Below, one piece after another: positions 36,108-46,124 of a stretch of DNA of 64,000 nt. The number at the start of each line of letters is the position of its first letter. Positions within the stretch are counted from its first letter, which is position 1. Under the pieces are notes generated by a model. The model did not search any database and was not told the DNA's origin. It was given only the letters and a program-made list of their open reading frames with translations. The stretch is from Candidatus Competibacter denitrificans Run_A_D11 (GTDB taxonomy: Bacteria > Pseudomonadota > Gammaproteobacteria > Competibacterales > Competibacteraceae): positions 49,155 through 113,154 of the forward strand of contig NZ_CBTJ020000041.1 in the NCBI RefSeq assembly GCF_001051235.1, given 5' to 3'. The position numbers and the translations under genes are program-made.

Positions 36108-36842
36108 TCACCGGCCGCAATAGGCTGCTGCTGCTTGAGCCATGACATCCTCTTTGCCGCTGAATGGCTGCGGTGGATTGTCATTGTTTTTCATCGCATG
36201 AATTTTCTTGCCGGTGGCGAAATCCTTGGCAAAGTAAGCGATTTCCGGCATTTCGTAGGTCTTTTTTCCGCAGTCGATGACATAACGAGCGCGCAGCGAC
36301 TTATGCCCGCCCTCAGTGACGTGTTCAAAATTCATCAGGCCCGTAAAGCTCACGCGCTGGGCTTGGCTTTGACCCTCGGTTTTGACCTTGCGCGGATTGA
36401 CTAGCAACTGTTGACCCTGACCCGCATAGGCATCCTGCTTCCATAAAGTGTAATCGGATTTACCGCCGGAGGGCTTGCTGCCTTCGCCCAGAAACTCGAC
36501 ATAACCCTCGCTGACGAACAGGACCCGGTTTTCATCCTTGCCCTTGAGTGCCAGGGTCGGACCATCTTTTTGCCATTTGGCCCTGCCGGAAGCGCGGAAC
36601 GTCTCCGGTTTATCCTGCTGATAGGTTTCGACCAGGTTATATTTCGTTTTACCATCAAATTCATTCAGATACAGCCAGGTGTCGATCCCTGAGCAACTGC
36701 CGCAAGGCACCGTCCCCGTGTAATAGCCGTGCCAATCCACGCTGGTGCGGGTGGAATCCTGCCCATAAGTCATCGTACTTGCGACTACGAAAACAGCCCC
36801 GATAGCCGCCACAAAGATTTTTGCAACATTCTTATTGTTCAT
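36108..36842 (-). CDS. Exported NlpE-like protein
   Basis: A 244-aa exported protein with a signal peptide (hydrophobic residues 8-26, probable cleavage after a TYG/Q-like site). The N-terminal half has the NlpE pattern WHGYYTGTVPCGSCSGIDTW, in which the CxxC and the glycine-rich strand resemble copper-resistance lipoprotein NlpE. Unlike E. coli NlpE it lacks a lipobox cysteine at the cleavage site. The C-terminal half is unassigned. It may sense or buffer envelope metal or redox stress, which is inference. Confidence 0.7.
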   Translation of the reverse strand: MNNKNVAKIFVAAIGAVFVVASTMTYGQDSTRTSVDWHGYYTGTVPCGSCSGIDTWLYLNEFDGKTKYNLVETYQQDKPETFRASGRAKWQKDGPTLALKGKDENRVLFVSEGYVEFLGEGSKPSGGKSDYTLWKQDAYAGQGQQLLVNPRKVKTEGQSQAQRVSFTGLMNFEHVTEGGHKSLRARYVIDCGKKTYEMPEIAYFAKDFATGKKIHAMKNNDNPPQPFSGKEDVMAQAAAAYCGR

Positions 36843-36880
36843 AACTCACTCAAAATATTCGATAAACGGATTAGAAAACT

Positions 36881-39262
36881 TCAAGCTTGCACCATCAAAT
36901 TCCGACACAGCCATTCGCGTTGCTCGGTTCGCAGTTTCCGCTCTTCAGCCCGGCCGTTGACAGTCAATTCCAGCTTCCGTACCTCCGGGTGGCCATAAAC
37001 CACCGGCGTAAAGCGCACGGTTTCGCGCGGATAATCGCCGCTCTCCTCAATCTTGACCGTCGTGCGCTCCTCCCGCACTTCCGCCGTCACCTGGGCCAGG
37101 CCCCAAGTGCCCTGCTCATAGCGGCGCGTTTCCCGATCATCCAGCGTGTACTCAAACTGTGCGGGCTGGTCATGACAGAACAGATGCAGCTCGATGGCGC
37201 TTAAATGCATGAAACTGTTACGCAACGGCCCGGCGTAATACGGCAGCACCGCGCCGTCGCGGGCAAACAGCGGCAATTCATCGGCGGCGGCCGCGTAATG
37301 CAGCACCCGTCCGCCCTGTACCCAGACGCCATGATTCAAGTCGAACCACCAGCCCGCTGGCAACGCGATCCTTCGTTCCTGGTATTTCACACCACGCTGG
37401 ATCGATTCCGGCCCCTGGCCCTCGCCGTGCAGAATCGGCGCAACCAGCAGCGCATCGCCAACCAAATACTGATCGCCCAAATGGGCATATTCGGGATGGT
37501 CGTAGTGATAGAGCAGCGGTCGGATCACCGGGTCGCCATCGCGCCAATGGGCAAAAAAGCACTGGTAAAGATAGGGCAGCAAGCGATAGCGCAGCCGAAT
37601 CGCACCCCGAATGGCCGCCAAGGTGGCAGGGCCGAATTGCCACGGTTCCTGAAAGCGGGAATCCCGCGAGGAATGATTGCGGAAAAACGGAAACAGGCAG
37701 CAGGCTTGATGCCAGCGCACCAGCAATTCGGCGTTGGTGTCGTCCATAAACCCGCCGACATCGGGGCCGTTGAAGGCGATGCCGGACAGGCTCAGGTTCA
37801 GCGAGCACGGCAGCGCCATCCGCAGATGATCCCAATTGCTGGCGTTGTCGCCGGTCCACACCGCCGTATAACGCTGAGTTCCAGCGCACGCACTGCGGGT
37901 CAACAGAAACGGCCGACCGTCGGGATCGCGCTGTTCACAGGCCGCGCGGCTGGCCAACGCCATAAAATGCGCGTACTGATTGTGATAGCGCTCATGCGGC
38001 GCTTGACCATGTTGAAAGCACATTTCCTCGGTGCGGCTGTAGCCAGTGGCTGGATCGTTCATATCCAGCCAGACCCCATCCACCGCGCTGTCCCGTAAAA
38101 AATCCGCCAGATAAGCTGCCCACCAAGCGCGGGCGGCCGGTAGGCTAAAATCGGGAAATACCGTATCACCCGGCCATACCTTGCCGACATATTCACGGCC
38201 GCTGGCGGTCTGACAGAACACCGCCTTCTCACGGCCACTGTCGTAGACGGGATAGCCCGGTTCGCGTTTGACGCCAGGATCGACAATGGTAACGGCGTGG
38301 ATGCCAGCGTCTTTCAGTTCGCGGTTCAACCCCGCTGGGTCGGGGAAATCCAGCCGATCCCAGCTAAACAGCCGGTACTCGTCCATGTAGTCGATGTCGT
38401 ACCACAAGGCGCTGACTGGCACATCGGCGGCGGCGAACTGTTCGGCCAGCGCCCGAAATTCCCGCTCATGCCGATAGCCCCAGCGGCACTGGTGATAACC
38501 CAGCGCCCACAGTGGCGGCAGGGGCGCACGGCCAGTTAGCGCGGCATAGCGGCGCGTCACCTCGCGCAAGGTCGGCCCGGCCAACAGATAGAGGTCAGTC
38601 ACGCCGCCGAAGGCTTGATACCAAAACTCCCCCGGCCGGGTCTTGCCCACATCCATCACCACGCGGTGGGGATTATCGAAGAACACGCCTAAAAAGCGCT
38701 CGCCGACTTTGAGAATCGCCAATGGAATGGCGACATAGGTGGGATCATAATCGTCGCGGGCGTAGGTGTGCCGAAACACCGCCACTACATCCACGTTCAA
38801 AAAATCAGCCGTCTGGCCGAGTTTGTTGAGCGGCCCGGCCCGTTCCCCCAGGCCGTAACAACCGTTGACGCCGGTCAGGGCAAAATTCAGCAACAGCGCC
38901 TCACCGCAACAGCCGATCCCATCGGCGACGGTTTCCAGCATGACCTCGGTCATTGCTACCCGCAGCCGGGTGGGCTGAAGTTCGATCTGGCCGATAGCGG
39001 TTACAAACCGCGCCGTGTCGGCCTCTAGCCTGGGCGTCGCAACCGCACCGCGCCGATAAGCGGGCCGTACTGCGTCTGAATACTGGGTCGAATCGGCCAC
39101 CTGCCCATTTTCAAAGCGCAGGCGGCAACAGCCATCCATGACGGTTTCGCAACCGACCCGCAACGCCATGCCGGGGCCGCTTAGCTTTACGGCCTCGCCA
39201 TCAAGGTGGAATCGCTCGGCACGATCAAAATTGAGGGGATGAATTTTCTGGCCAAAAAACAT
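36881..39262 (-). CDS. GH31 family alpha-glucosidase
   Basis: A 793-aa cytoplasmic-looking glycoside hydrolase of family 31 that would release glucose or related sugars from alpha-glucosides. The (beta/alpha)8 barrel starts near residue 250 (PLPPLWALGYHQCRWGY). The nucleophile is probably D400 in GVWLDMNDPA, where the family usually has DMNEP. The acid/base is D472 in WTGDNASNWDHL. N-terminal galactose-mutarotase-like and C-terminal beta domains are present. It may take part in turning over glycogen-derived oligosaccharides, given glgB in the window, but the two genes are 30 kb apart. Confidence 0.9.
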   Translation of the reverse strand: MFFGQKIHPLNFDRAERFHLDGEAVKLSGPGMALRVGCETVMDGCCRLRFENGQVADSTQYSDAVRPAYRRGAVATPRLEADTARFVTAIGQIELQPTRLRVAMTEVMLETVADGIGCCGEALLLNFALTGVNGCYGLGERAGPLNKLGQTADFLNVDVVAVFRHTYARDDYDPTYVAIPLAILKVGERFLGVFFDNPHRVVMDVGKTRPGEFWYQAFGGVTDLYLLAGPTLREVTRRYAALTGRAPLPPLWALGYHQCRWGYRHEREFRALAEQFAAADVPVSALWYDIDYMDEYRLFSWDRLDFPDPAGLNRELKDAGIHAVTIVDPGVKREPGYPVYDSGREKAVFCQTASGREYVGKVWPGDTVFPDFSLPAARAWWAAYLADFLRDSAVDGVWLDMNDPATGYSRTEEMCFQHGQAPHERYHNQYAHFMALASRAACEQRDPDGRPFLLTRSACAGTQRYTAVWTGDNASNWDHLRMALPCSLNLSLSGIAFNGPDVGGFMDDTNAELLVRWHQACCLFPFFRNHSSRDSRFQEPWQFGPATLAAIRGAIRLRYRLLPYLYQCFFAHWRDGDPVIRPLLYHYDHPEYAHLGDQYLVGDALLVAPILHGEGQGPESIQRGVKYQERRIALPAGWWFDLNHGVWVQGGRVLHYAAAADELPLFARDGAVLPYYAGPLRNSFMHLSAIELHLFCHDQPAQFEYTLDDRETRRYEQGTWGLAQVTAEVREERTTVKIEESGDYPRETVRFTPVVYGHPEVRKLELTVNGRAEERKLRTEQREWLCRNLMVQA

Positions 39263-39318
39263 AGCGTGGCCCTGAGCTTAGCAACCCGAAACGCTTTGCG
39301 AGAAAGCGCAATTTTTAT

Positions 39319-40104
39319 CTAAGGCTGGCCAAGGGGTTTGGCGGTCTTGCTCTTGACCTCCGCCAGCATCTCCGCCAGTTGAGTCGGCGAAACATAGCCG
39401 GGGATCATATCGCCGGATTCTAAAATAATGCTCGGCGTCCCCCGTACCCCCAATTTCTGCCCAAGCTCATACTCTCGCTTCACTGGATTATCACAGCTTT
39501 TAAGTTCGATATTCTCGCCACGCTTGGCTTTGGTCATTGCCGCGCGCCGATCATCGGCGCACCAGACCGCCACCGCCTTCTTGTATGACTCCGAATCGAT
39601 GCCCTCGCGGGGGAACCAGAGGTAACGCACCTTGATCCCCTCTTTGTTGTAAGCCTCCATCTGGGTGTGTAGCTTGCGGCAGTAACCGCAATCGATGTCG
39701 GTAAACACCGTCACGGTATGCTTAACCGGGCCTTCGGGGCTAAAAATCACCATATTTTGCTCACCCAGGGCATCAATCGCCTTGCCGCGTAACTGGCCAC
39801 GCCGGTTCTCCGTGAGATTATCGAGCGAGGTTAGATTGACGATTTCGCCTTGGACTGCGAACTGGCCATCCTCACTGAGATAAATCACTTGCCCGCCCAG
39901 CACGACTTCATAGAGTCCCGGAATGGCGCTCGGCGTGATACTGTCAGGCTTCTCACCCTTTAGAACAGTTTGTAAATGGGTGGTATCGGGTCGCTTGGCG
40001 GTCGCCGCCGGTGCGGGATCGGCGGGCGGCGTTTGCGGTGTCGGATCGGCGGCCAAGGCACCGACAGCATAGAGAACAGCGACGAACAGCAAGGTCTTAC
40101 GCAT
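39319..40104 (-). CDS. dsbC: Thiol:disulfide isomerase DsbC
   Basis: Periplasmic isomerase that reshuffles wrong disulfides and is kept reduced by DsbD. The 261-aa protein has a signal peptide (residues 1-19, ending ALA/AD), an Ala/Pro-rich linker, the dimerisation domain (SAIPGLYEVVLGGQVIYLSE) and a thioredoxin domain with the CGYC active site (C139, C142) and the cis-Pro loop RGTPSI. The Pro-rich linker of about 25 residues after the signal peptide is longer than in E. coli DsbC. Confidence 0.94.
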   Translation of the reverse strand: MRKTLLFVAVLYAVGALAADPTPQTPPADPAPAATAKRPDTTHLQTVLKGEKPDSITPSAIPGLYEVVLGGQVIYLSEDGQFAVQGEIVNLTSLDNLTENRRGQLRGKAIDALGEQNMVIFSPEGPVKHTVTVFTDIDCGYCRKLHTQMEAYNKEGIKVRYLWFPREGIDSESYKKAVAVWCADDRRAAMTKAKRGENIELKSCDNPVKREYELGQKLGVRGTPSIILESGDMIPGYVSPTQLAEMLAEVKSKTAKPLGQP

Positions 40105-40226
40105 CTTTCAATACCTTATAGATAGCGACAATAATGAATTGAGAGGGCCGACACCCGTCTGGGTTCCAGAAGGATCGGCTGAAATTTACAAAACTGGATT
40201 AGACCCATCCGGCAAAATTGACCCCC

Positions 40227-41267
40227 ATGCTACAGCGCCAAGATTTTTATTTCGACCTACCGTCTGAATTGATTGCCCAACAGCCCCCCGCACAGCGCGG
40301 TGATAGCCGGTTATTGGCCCTGGATGGTGCGACCGGCCAGGTCGCTGACCAGCGCTTCAGCGATCTGCTGGAATTGTTACGGCCAGATGATTTGCTGGTC
40401 TTTAATGACACTCGCGTTATCCCGGCCCGCTTGTCTGGCCGCAAAGCCAGCGGTGGCCGGGTTGAACTGCTGGTTGAGCGCGTTTTGGACGAGCAGCGGG
40501 CTTTAGTACAGATTCGGGCAAATCGAGCACCCAAGCCAGGTAGCCTGTTGGTATTTGATGCGGGTGGCACCGCTATCGTCGTTGACCGGCAGCAGGATCT
40601 GTTTGAAATCCGCGTCGATATCGATCAGCCCCTACCGACCTGGCTGGAGCAACACGGTCGGCTCCCCCTGCCGCCCTATATTACCCGCGAACCGACCGCC
40701 CATGACGCCGAACGCTATCAAACCGTTTATGCCCGGCAACCGGGCGCCGTGGCAGCACCCACCGCCGGGCTGCATTTCGACCAAGCCCTGCTCACTCGGA
40801 TCAGTGAGATGGGCGTCGCCAGCACGTTTATCACCTTGCATGTCGGCGCCGGCACTTTCCAACCGATCCGCATGGAACAGATTACCGAGCACGTCATGCA
40901 CGCCGAACGCTTCGCAATTACGCCGGAGACGTGCGAGCAGATCCGCGCTACCCAGGAACGTGGCGGACGGGTGATTGCGGTCGGCACCACCACGCTCAGG
41001 GCGTTAGAAACAGCCAGTGACGAGCAAGGTGTCCCCCAACCTGGGCCGGATGAAACACGCATTTTCATCTATCCCGGCTATCGCTTCCGCTGCGTCGATG
41101 CGCTGATCACCAACTTTCATCTGCCCGAATCCACGCTATTGATGCTGGTGGCGGCTTTTGCCGGACGGGCCGCGATCCTGGAGGCTTACCGCCATGCGGT
41201 GGCCGCAGGTTATCGTTTTTTTAGCTACGGTGATGCCATGTTTATCACTCGCGCGCCGCACAACTAA
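40227..41267 (+). CDS. queA: tRNA preQ1(34) S-adenosylmethionine ribosyltransferase-isomerase QueA
   Basis: Converts preQ1 at tRNA position 34 to epoxyqueuosine using the ribosyl part of SAM. The 346-aa product has all family blocks: FYFDLPSELIAQQPPAQRGD near the start, LLVFNDTRVIPARL, HGRLPLPPYITREP, PTAGLHFDQALL, LHVGAGTFQPIR and NFHLPESTLLML. I start it at the ATG at 40227; a TTG three codons upstream is less likely. No tgt, yajC or secD follows, unlike the usual gammaproteobacterial order. Confidence 0.97.
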   Translation: MLQRQDFYFDLPSELIAQQPPAQRGDSRLLALDGATGQVADQRFSDLLELLRPDDLLVFNDTRVIPARLSGRKASGGRVELLVERVLDEQRALVQIRANRAPKPGSLLVFDAGGTAIVVDRQQDLFEIRVDIDQPLPTWLEQHGRLPLPPYITREPTAHDAERYQTVYARQPGAVAAPTAGLHFDQALLTRISEMGVASTFITLHVGAGTFQPIRMEQITEHVMHAERFAITPETCEQIRATQERGGRVIAVGTTTLRALETASDEQGVPQPGPDETRIFIYPGYRFRCVDALITNFHLPESTLLMLVAAFAGRAAILEAYRHAVAAGYRFFSYGDAMFITRAPHN

Positions 41268-41384
41268 ACCAATCCCCAAGACACAATTACCCAGTCGTCG
41301 CCGACACGGTTGCAATTGCCGCTGGCTAGCCCCTACAGTTGTCGGCATCGTTGGTTGTCATGCACTACCCTGCTGGAGCTTGCT

Positions 41385-42269
41385 ATGAAACGCATTTTCC
41401 TCTTTGTCGCCACTAACCTGGCGGTTGTCGTACTCTTGGGAATTATCGCCCGGCTGCTGGGCGTGGACCGCTTTCTAAACGAATCGGGGCTTAATCTCAC
41501 CAGCTTGCTGGTTTTTGCCACGATTTTCGGCATGGGCGGTTCGCTCATTTCCCTGCTGATGTCCAAGTCCATCGCCAAAATGTCGGTCGGCGCTCAGGTG
41601 ATTGCACAACCCACCAGCCAAACCGAGCGCTGGCTGGTCGATACCGTCCAGCGCCAAGCGCAGGCTGCTGGCATCGGAATGCCGGAGGTCGCCATTTACG
41701 ATTCACCTGAACCGAATGCGTTCGCCACCGGCGCCAACCGCAATGCCGCACTGGTGGCCGTGAGCACTGGCCTGTTGCAACAGATGTCGGCCGAGGAAGC
41801 GGAAGCGGTGCTGGGCCATGAGGTGAGCCATGTTGCCAACGGCGACATGGTGACGTTGGCTTTATTGCAAGGGATACTCAACACCTTCGTTATCGCCCTG
41901 TCACGGGTAGTTGGCTCTGTGGTAGATCAGGCGCTATCGCGTGGCCAAGATCATCGAGGCTCCGGCATGGGCTATTACCTGACCAGCATGGTGCTGGAAC
42001 TGCTGTTTGGGTTCATCGCTTCACTGATCGTGATGTGGTTTAGCCGCTACCGGGAATTTCACGCCGACGCGGGTGGGGCCAAATTGGCTGGGCGTAGCAA
42101 GATGATCGCGGCGCTGGAGCGGTTGCGGCAATTGCACGAACCGTCACAGTTACCTTCGCAGATGGCCGCATTCGGCATCAACGGTGGACTGGGGGATGGA
42201 TTGCGCAGGTTGTTGATGACGCATCCACCGTTAGAAGAACGTATCGAGGCGCTGCGTCGGCAAGGTTAA
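41385..42269 (+). CDS. htpX: Inner-membrane zinc metalloprotease HtpX
   Basis: M48 protease that degrades damaged membrane proteins with FtsH. The 294-aa protein starts at the ATG at 41385 ([20 protein letters not shown]). It has two N-terminal transmembrane helices, the HEVSH zinc motif ([14 protein letters not shown]), two more hydrophobic segments and the downstream Glu in [12 protein letters not shown]. The 117 bases after queA may hold its promoter. E. coli htpX responds to Cpx signalling; I see no certain Cpx box. Confidence 0.95.
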   Translation: MKRIFLFVATNLAVVVLLGIIARLLGVDRFLNESGLNLTSLLVFATIFGMGGSLISLLMSKSIAKMSVGAQVIAQPTSQTERWLVDTVQRQAQAAGIGMPEVAIYDSPEPNAFATGANRNAALVAVSTGLLQQMSAEEAEAVLGHEVSHVANGDMVTLALLQGILNTFVIALSRVVGSVVDQALSRGQDHRGSGMGYYLTSMVLELLFGFIASLIVMWFSRYREFHADAGGAKLAGRSKMIAALERLRQLHEPSQLPSQMAAFGINGGLGDGLRRLLMTHPPLEERIEALRRQG

Positions 42270-42283
42270 CCTGATAGCCACCA

Positions 42284-42323
42284 GGGGAACCGGCAGCCGG
42301 CCCACTAAGGCACCCGGTTCCCC
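42284..42323. terminator. Shared terminator of htpX and the convergent FimX-like gene
   Basis: GGGGAACCGG (42284-42293) is a perfect 10-bp inverted repeat with CCGGTTCCCC (42314-42323), with a 20-base loop. It lies between two convergent stops and probably acts on both strands. Confidence 0.6.
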
Positions 42324-42339
42324 GCAAGAGACGAGGATG

Positions 42340-44439
42340 TCAGCTTGCGTATTGCTTGAAATCGAAATCCAGCTCTGCTCCGGCTTCTGCGACCATATTG
42401 CCTTGCACCAGGGTCACGCCGAATTGCCAGATGCTCGCCATCTGTGGTGCTGTAGACACCCCGGCCGCGACCACCCGGACATTCAACTCCTGGGCTTGTC
42501 CGGCCAACGTCGCCATAGAGCGGCGGCTTTGCTCATCTCTGGCTTTGGCCAGCTTCTCAATCAAGCTCCCATCGAGCTTGATGAAATCGGGCAGCATTTC
42601 CTTTAGCAGGCGCTCGGAATTCTGCTTACCGCCGAAATGCGACAACGCAATCCCACACCCCAGTTCTCGTAAGCGGGTGCGCAGCGCCTTCGCCTCCTCG
42701 AAATACTCCTCGGCGTTGTCTTCCTTGATCTCCAGCACCAAGTGATGTCCCGACAATCGGCTTTCTTTGACCCGTTTACTAAGCCAATCAAAAAATTCTT
42801 TATCTAGTATAGAGTTATACGAAATCCTCAAGAATAGGATCGGTGGCTTGGTACCGGCTTGCTGGGTTTCCATCAGTACCGATAGTCCTCGGATGATGGT
42901 CCATTTATCCAGAGCACCCATGGCGCCATAACGCGCCGCGACCGCACCCACCTTGTCCATGGGTTGCAGGTTACCGCCCTCTTCGTCGGTGATCTGCAAA
43001 TAAGCTTTGTAACGCGCTTCTTCGGCAGTTTCGAAGCTGACAATCGGCTGATAAAGCAGGCTCAAATGGCCCTTCTTAGTCAACGCTTCCCGGATCATGC
43101 GGATGATGGCCTCATCCTGAGGGCTAACTGAGCCTTTCTTATCGGACGGGGGCGGTACGTAAATCTCGACCTGATTACCACCTTTCTGGCGAGCCGCCTC
43201 GCAAGCACGATCCGCGTGCGAGAGGATTTGTATCGTGGTCTCCTCCCCAGATCTGGCCTTGTAGATACCGATGGAACAGGTGGTGCTGAACATTTTGCCG
43301 AGGATCTGGAACGTGTGCGCGGCGACGGTTGCACAGATGCGCTCAGCCAGATCTTTTGGATCGGCGGGAGATTTCGCGGGCATATAAATCGTGAACACCC
43401 CGCTGGCGAAATGCGCAGCGATATCTTCAGAAGACAGTAAGCCTTTGATCAAGTTGGCAGCTTCACGCGCAAATTGCTCGACCGCCTCAAATCCCATGTT
43501 GTAGCGGACAGTGGCATAATCAGCCAGCAAGACATACAGGAGGCTGCCATCGTGGCCAATTTCCAGGGTTTCTAGGAAAAACCGACGGCTGTAGAGTCCG
43601 GTCACCTCATCGTACTTGAGCAAATCTTCCAGTTGCTGGTTGTGAGCTTGCTTGTCCGGCGTCGCATCTCGCACGATGATCTGGGTGCAAGGCTCATCGT
43701 TCATCCGAGTCGGCGCACACTCCAAAAAAATCGGAAACATCGTCCCATTGCTGCGCACCCCAAGTAGTTCGACCGGCTCAATCGCCTTGCCGGAGCGGAT
43801 ACTGCGACGCAGGACACTTTTTAGCGCATCCCGATAAGTCGGCGGCACCATGTGCAGCAATTGGATATTGGCCAGATCTTCCTTACCCTCATAGCCGAAT
43901 AACCGCAGATAAGCCGGGTTGGCGTAGGCGTGCAGACCTTCGTGAATATAGGCGATGGCCTCTTGGGTATTTTCCAGCAACGCCTTGGTGCGGTTTTCGC
44001 TTTCCTTAAAACGGGTTTCAAAGGATTCGCCGATCCGCCGCAGCCGGGCCTGCTCCAGTTCCTTGCGGATCACCGCCAGCAAGTGATCAGCGTCAGCCAA
44101 TGGCGCAACATTATCGGCGCCTTCGAATAAAAGATGAGCGGGTTTGTGTTGCTGTTGCGCGCTCTCATCAACCAGCGCAATCAGTGGAATCGCCTGCCCC
44201 GATTCCGCCACCATGAGCCGGATTTCGGCCACCGTTGGCAACCCTTCGGCCACCCGCAGCAGAACCAGGTCCAACGGCTGATAATCAATGGCATTGCGGG
44301 CTGCTTCGCCCGCATCGGCTTCGGTAAGTTCGACCTGGTAGTCATTCCCGCGCAGGGTTTTGACAATATGCTCGATATCCGCTTTGGCGCGATCCACGAC
44401 CAGCAGATTAATGACAGAAGGTTCAGACACGCGTTGCAA
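42340..44439 (-). CDS. fimX: FimX-like cyclic-di-GMP effector (REC-PAS-degenerate GGDEF-EAL)
   Basis: A 699-aa cytoplasmic protein with four domains: a receiver-like domain lacking a clear phospho-acceptor pattern (1-125), PAS (150-262), GGDEF (275-430) and EAL (440-690). Both enzyme sites are degenerate. SGVF at 346-349 replaces the GGDEF loop, and KAYLQI at 478-483 stands where EALLR should be. This architecture and length match Pseudomonas FimX (691 aa), which binds cyclic di-GMP through its EAL domain and controls type IV pili. No pilus genes are nearby, so the assignment rests on architecture. Confidence 0.8.
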   Translation of the reverse strand: MQRVSEPSVINLLVVDRAKADIEHIVKTLRGNDYQVELTEADAGEAARNAIDYQPLDLVLLRVAEGLPTVAEIRLMVAESGQAIPLIALVDESAQQQHKPAHLLFEGADNVAPLADADHLLAVIRKELEQARLRRIGESFETRFKESENRTKALLENTQEAIAYIHEGLHAYANPAYLRLFGYEGKEDLANIQLLHMVPPTYRDALKSVLRRSIRSGKAIEPVELLGVRSNGTMFPIFLECAPTRMNDEPCTQIIVRDATPDKQAHNQQLEDLLKYDEVTGLYSRRFFLETLEIGHDGSLLYVLLADYATVRYNMGFEAVEQFAREAANLIKGLLSSEDIAAHFASGVFTIYMPAKSPADPKDLAERICATVAAHTFQILGKMFSTTCSIGIYKARSGEETTIQILSHADRACEAARQKGGNQVEIYVPPPSDKKGSVSPQDEAIIRMIREALTKKGHLSLLYQPIVSFETAEEARYKAYLQITDEEGGNLQPMDKVGAVAARYGAMGALDKWTIIRGLSVLMETQQAGTKPPILFLRISYNSILDKEFFDWLSKRVKESRLSGHHLVLEIKEDNAEEYFEEAKALRTRLRELGCGIALSHFGGKQNSERLLKEMLPDFIKLDGSLIEKLAKARDEQSRRSMATLAGQAQELNVRVVAAGVSTAPQMASIWQFGVTLVQGNMVAEAGAELDFDFKQYAS

Positions 44440-44483
44440 CCTCTACTGATGGCCAGCATCCCGGCCGAAAGCCATGATTCGTG

Positions 44484-45488
44484 CTACTCCCACACCGGTG
44501 TCTTGGCCAGTTGACCCGGTTGTTCCCGCACCAAGCGGGGCAGCAAATAGCCCGGTAACCGTTCGCGCAATGCTTTCATGATAACGGATGCCTCGGTTTC
44601 GTTCACCTCATAATGGGCCGCACCGCGCACCCGGTCGAGCAGATGCAAGTAATAGGGCAGCACGCCGGCGGTGAATAGGGCTTCGCTCAGCTCAGCCAAC
44701 CGCTCGACCTCATCGTTGACGCCTCGCAACAGCACCGACTGATTCAATAGTGTAACACCAATTGCCCGAAATCGCTGTAAAGCAGTGCGGACAGCAGCAT
44801 CAATTTCTCGGGGGTGGTTGGCGTGGACCACCAAGATGGGCTGCAACCGCGTCGAAGCCAGCAGCGCCAACAAACCCTCATCGACCCGCTCCGGTAAGAC
44901 AATCGGCAGGCGACTGTGAATGCGCAAACGCACCAGATGAGGAATTCGCTGCAAACCTGCCAACAGCGTACCCAAGCGCTGATTTGACAGCGACAAAGGA
45001 TCACCGCCGCTCAAAATCACTTCTCGGATGCTGGTGTCGCCGGCCAGATAGTCCAGCGCTGATCGCCAATCTCTTAGGTCGCTCTGTGCCTCGGCGTAGG
45101 GAAATTCCCGGCGGAAACAATACCGGCAATGGACTGCGCAAGCCCCCGTGACGATCAGTAACGCCCGACCCTGGTATTTGTGCAGGACCCCCGGCACGGC
45201 TTGCGCGGCTTGATCGCCAACCGGATCGGTGACAAAACCCGGTACAGGGATCAATTCCGCTGCGAGCGGCCAGACCTGCCGCAGCAGAGGATCATCAGGA
45301 TCACCCTTGCGCATCTTGGCCACGAAGCCGCGCGGCACTCGCAAAGGGAACTGCGTCGGCCAAACTATCGGCAACAGGGCCGAATCAAGCGCCAATTCTT
45401 GCAGCAATTCGGCCGGATCGCGGATCGCCTGGGCGAGTTCTCGTTGCCAGCACGGCACCTGCCTTCGACGCGCGTTTACCGGTATCAT
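44484..45488 (-). CDS. epmB: EF-P (R)-beta-lysine formation enzyme EpmB
   Basis: Radical-SAM lysine 2,3-aminomutase-like enzyme that makes (R)-beta-lysine for EF-P modification. The 334-aa protein has the CxxxCxxC cluster motif ([16 protein letters not shown]), the SGGDPLSL motif and a PLP-binding region near the end. It is shorter than true lysine aminomutases, as is usual for EpmB. It is transcribed divergently from efp, with start codons only 42 bases apart. Confidence 0.95.
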   Translation of the reverse strand: MIPVNARRRQVPCWQRELAQAIRDPAELLQELALDSALLPIVWPTQFPLRVPRGFVAKMRKGDPDDPLLRQVWPLAAELIPVPGFVTDPVGDQAAQAVPGVLHKYQGRALLIVTGACAVHCRYCFRREFPYAEAQSDLRDWRSALDYLAGDTSIREVILSGGDPLSLSNQRLGTLLAGLQRIPHLVRLRIHSRLPIVLPERVDEGLLALLASTRLQPILVVHANHPREIDAAVRTALQRFRAIGVTLLNQSVLLRGVNDEVERLAELSEALFTAGVLPYYLHLLDRVRGAAHYEVNETEASVIMKALRERLPGYLLPRLVREQPGQLAKTPVWE

Positions 45489-45530
45489 ACGTTGTTTTCA
45501 CTCAACCCTTTCATTAAGGCGGACTGCCGC

Positions 45531-46100
45531 ATGGCGATGTATAGTACCAACGAATTCAAAAGCGGGCTGAAGATCATGTTGGATGGTGATCCCTACACCA
45601 TCGTCGAAAACGAATTCGTCAAGCCCGGCAAGGGCCAGGCGTTCAACCGCGTCAAGGTGCGCAACCTGAAAACCGGCCGGACGATTGAGCGCACCTTTAA
45701 GTCGGGCGATACCGCCGAAGGCGCCGACGTGGCGGATGTCGAGCTGCAATACCTTTACAACGACGGCGAGTATTGGCATTTCATGGATCAGCAAAGCTAT
45801 GAACAGCTCACCGCCGATGCCGCCGCCGTCGGCGATGCCGCCAAATGGCTCAAGGAAGAAGCGATCTGCCAGGTGACTCTCTGGAACGGCATACCGTTGA
45901 GTGTCGCTGCTCCCAATTTCGTCATCATGACCATCGTGGAAACCGATCCGGGCCTGCGCGGTGATACGTCGGGCGGCGGTGGCAAACCGGCCACTCTGGA
46001 GACCGGCGCCGTCGTTCGAGTGCCGCTGTTTGTGCAAAGTGGCGAAATCATCAAGGTAGACACCCGTACCGGGGAGTATGTTTCCCGCGTTAAAGAATAG
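45531..46100 (+). CDS. efp: Translation elongation factor P
   Basis: EF-P rescues ribosomes stalled at polyproline. I start it at the ATG at 45531 ([20 protein letters not shown]) because it gives the conserved 189-aa protein; the longer frame runs into epmB antisense. The beta-lysylated lysine is the one in [10 protein letters not shown] (position 34-35). The C-terminal motif [20 protein letters not shown] is present. epmB and epmA flank it, so the whole modification route is in one place. Confidence 0.98.
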   Translation: MAMYSTNEFKSGLKIMLDGDPYTIVENEFVKPGKGQAFNRVKVRNLKTGRTIERTFKSGDTAEGADVADVELQYLYNDGEYWHFMDQQSYEQLTADAAAVGDAAKWLKEEAICQVTLWNGIPLSVAAPNFVIMTIVETDPGLRGDTSGGGGKPATLETGAVVRVPLFVQSGEIIKVDTRTGEYVSRVKE

Positions 46101-46124
46101 CGCGCTGGGCCACGAACGCGATCC

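Noticed and set aside
37205..38098. 297-codon plus-strand open frame
   Set aside because: Antisense to the GH31 catalytic domain; a GC-rich shadow frame.
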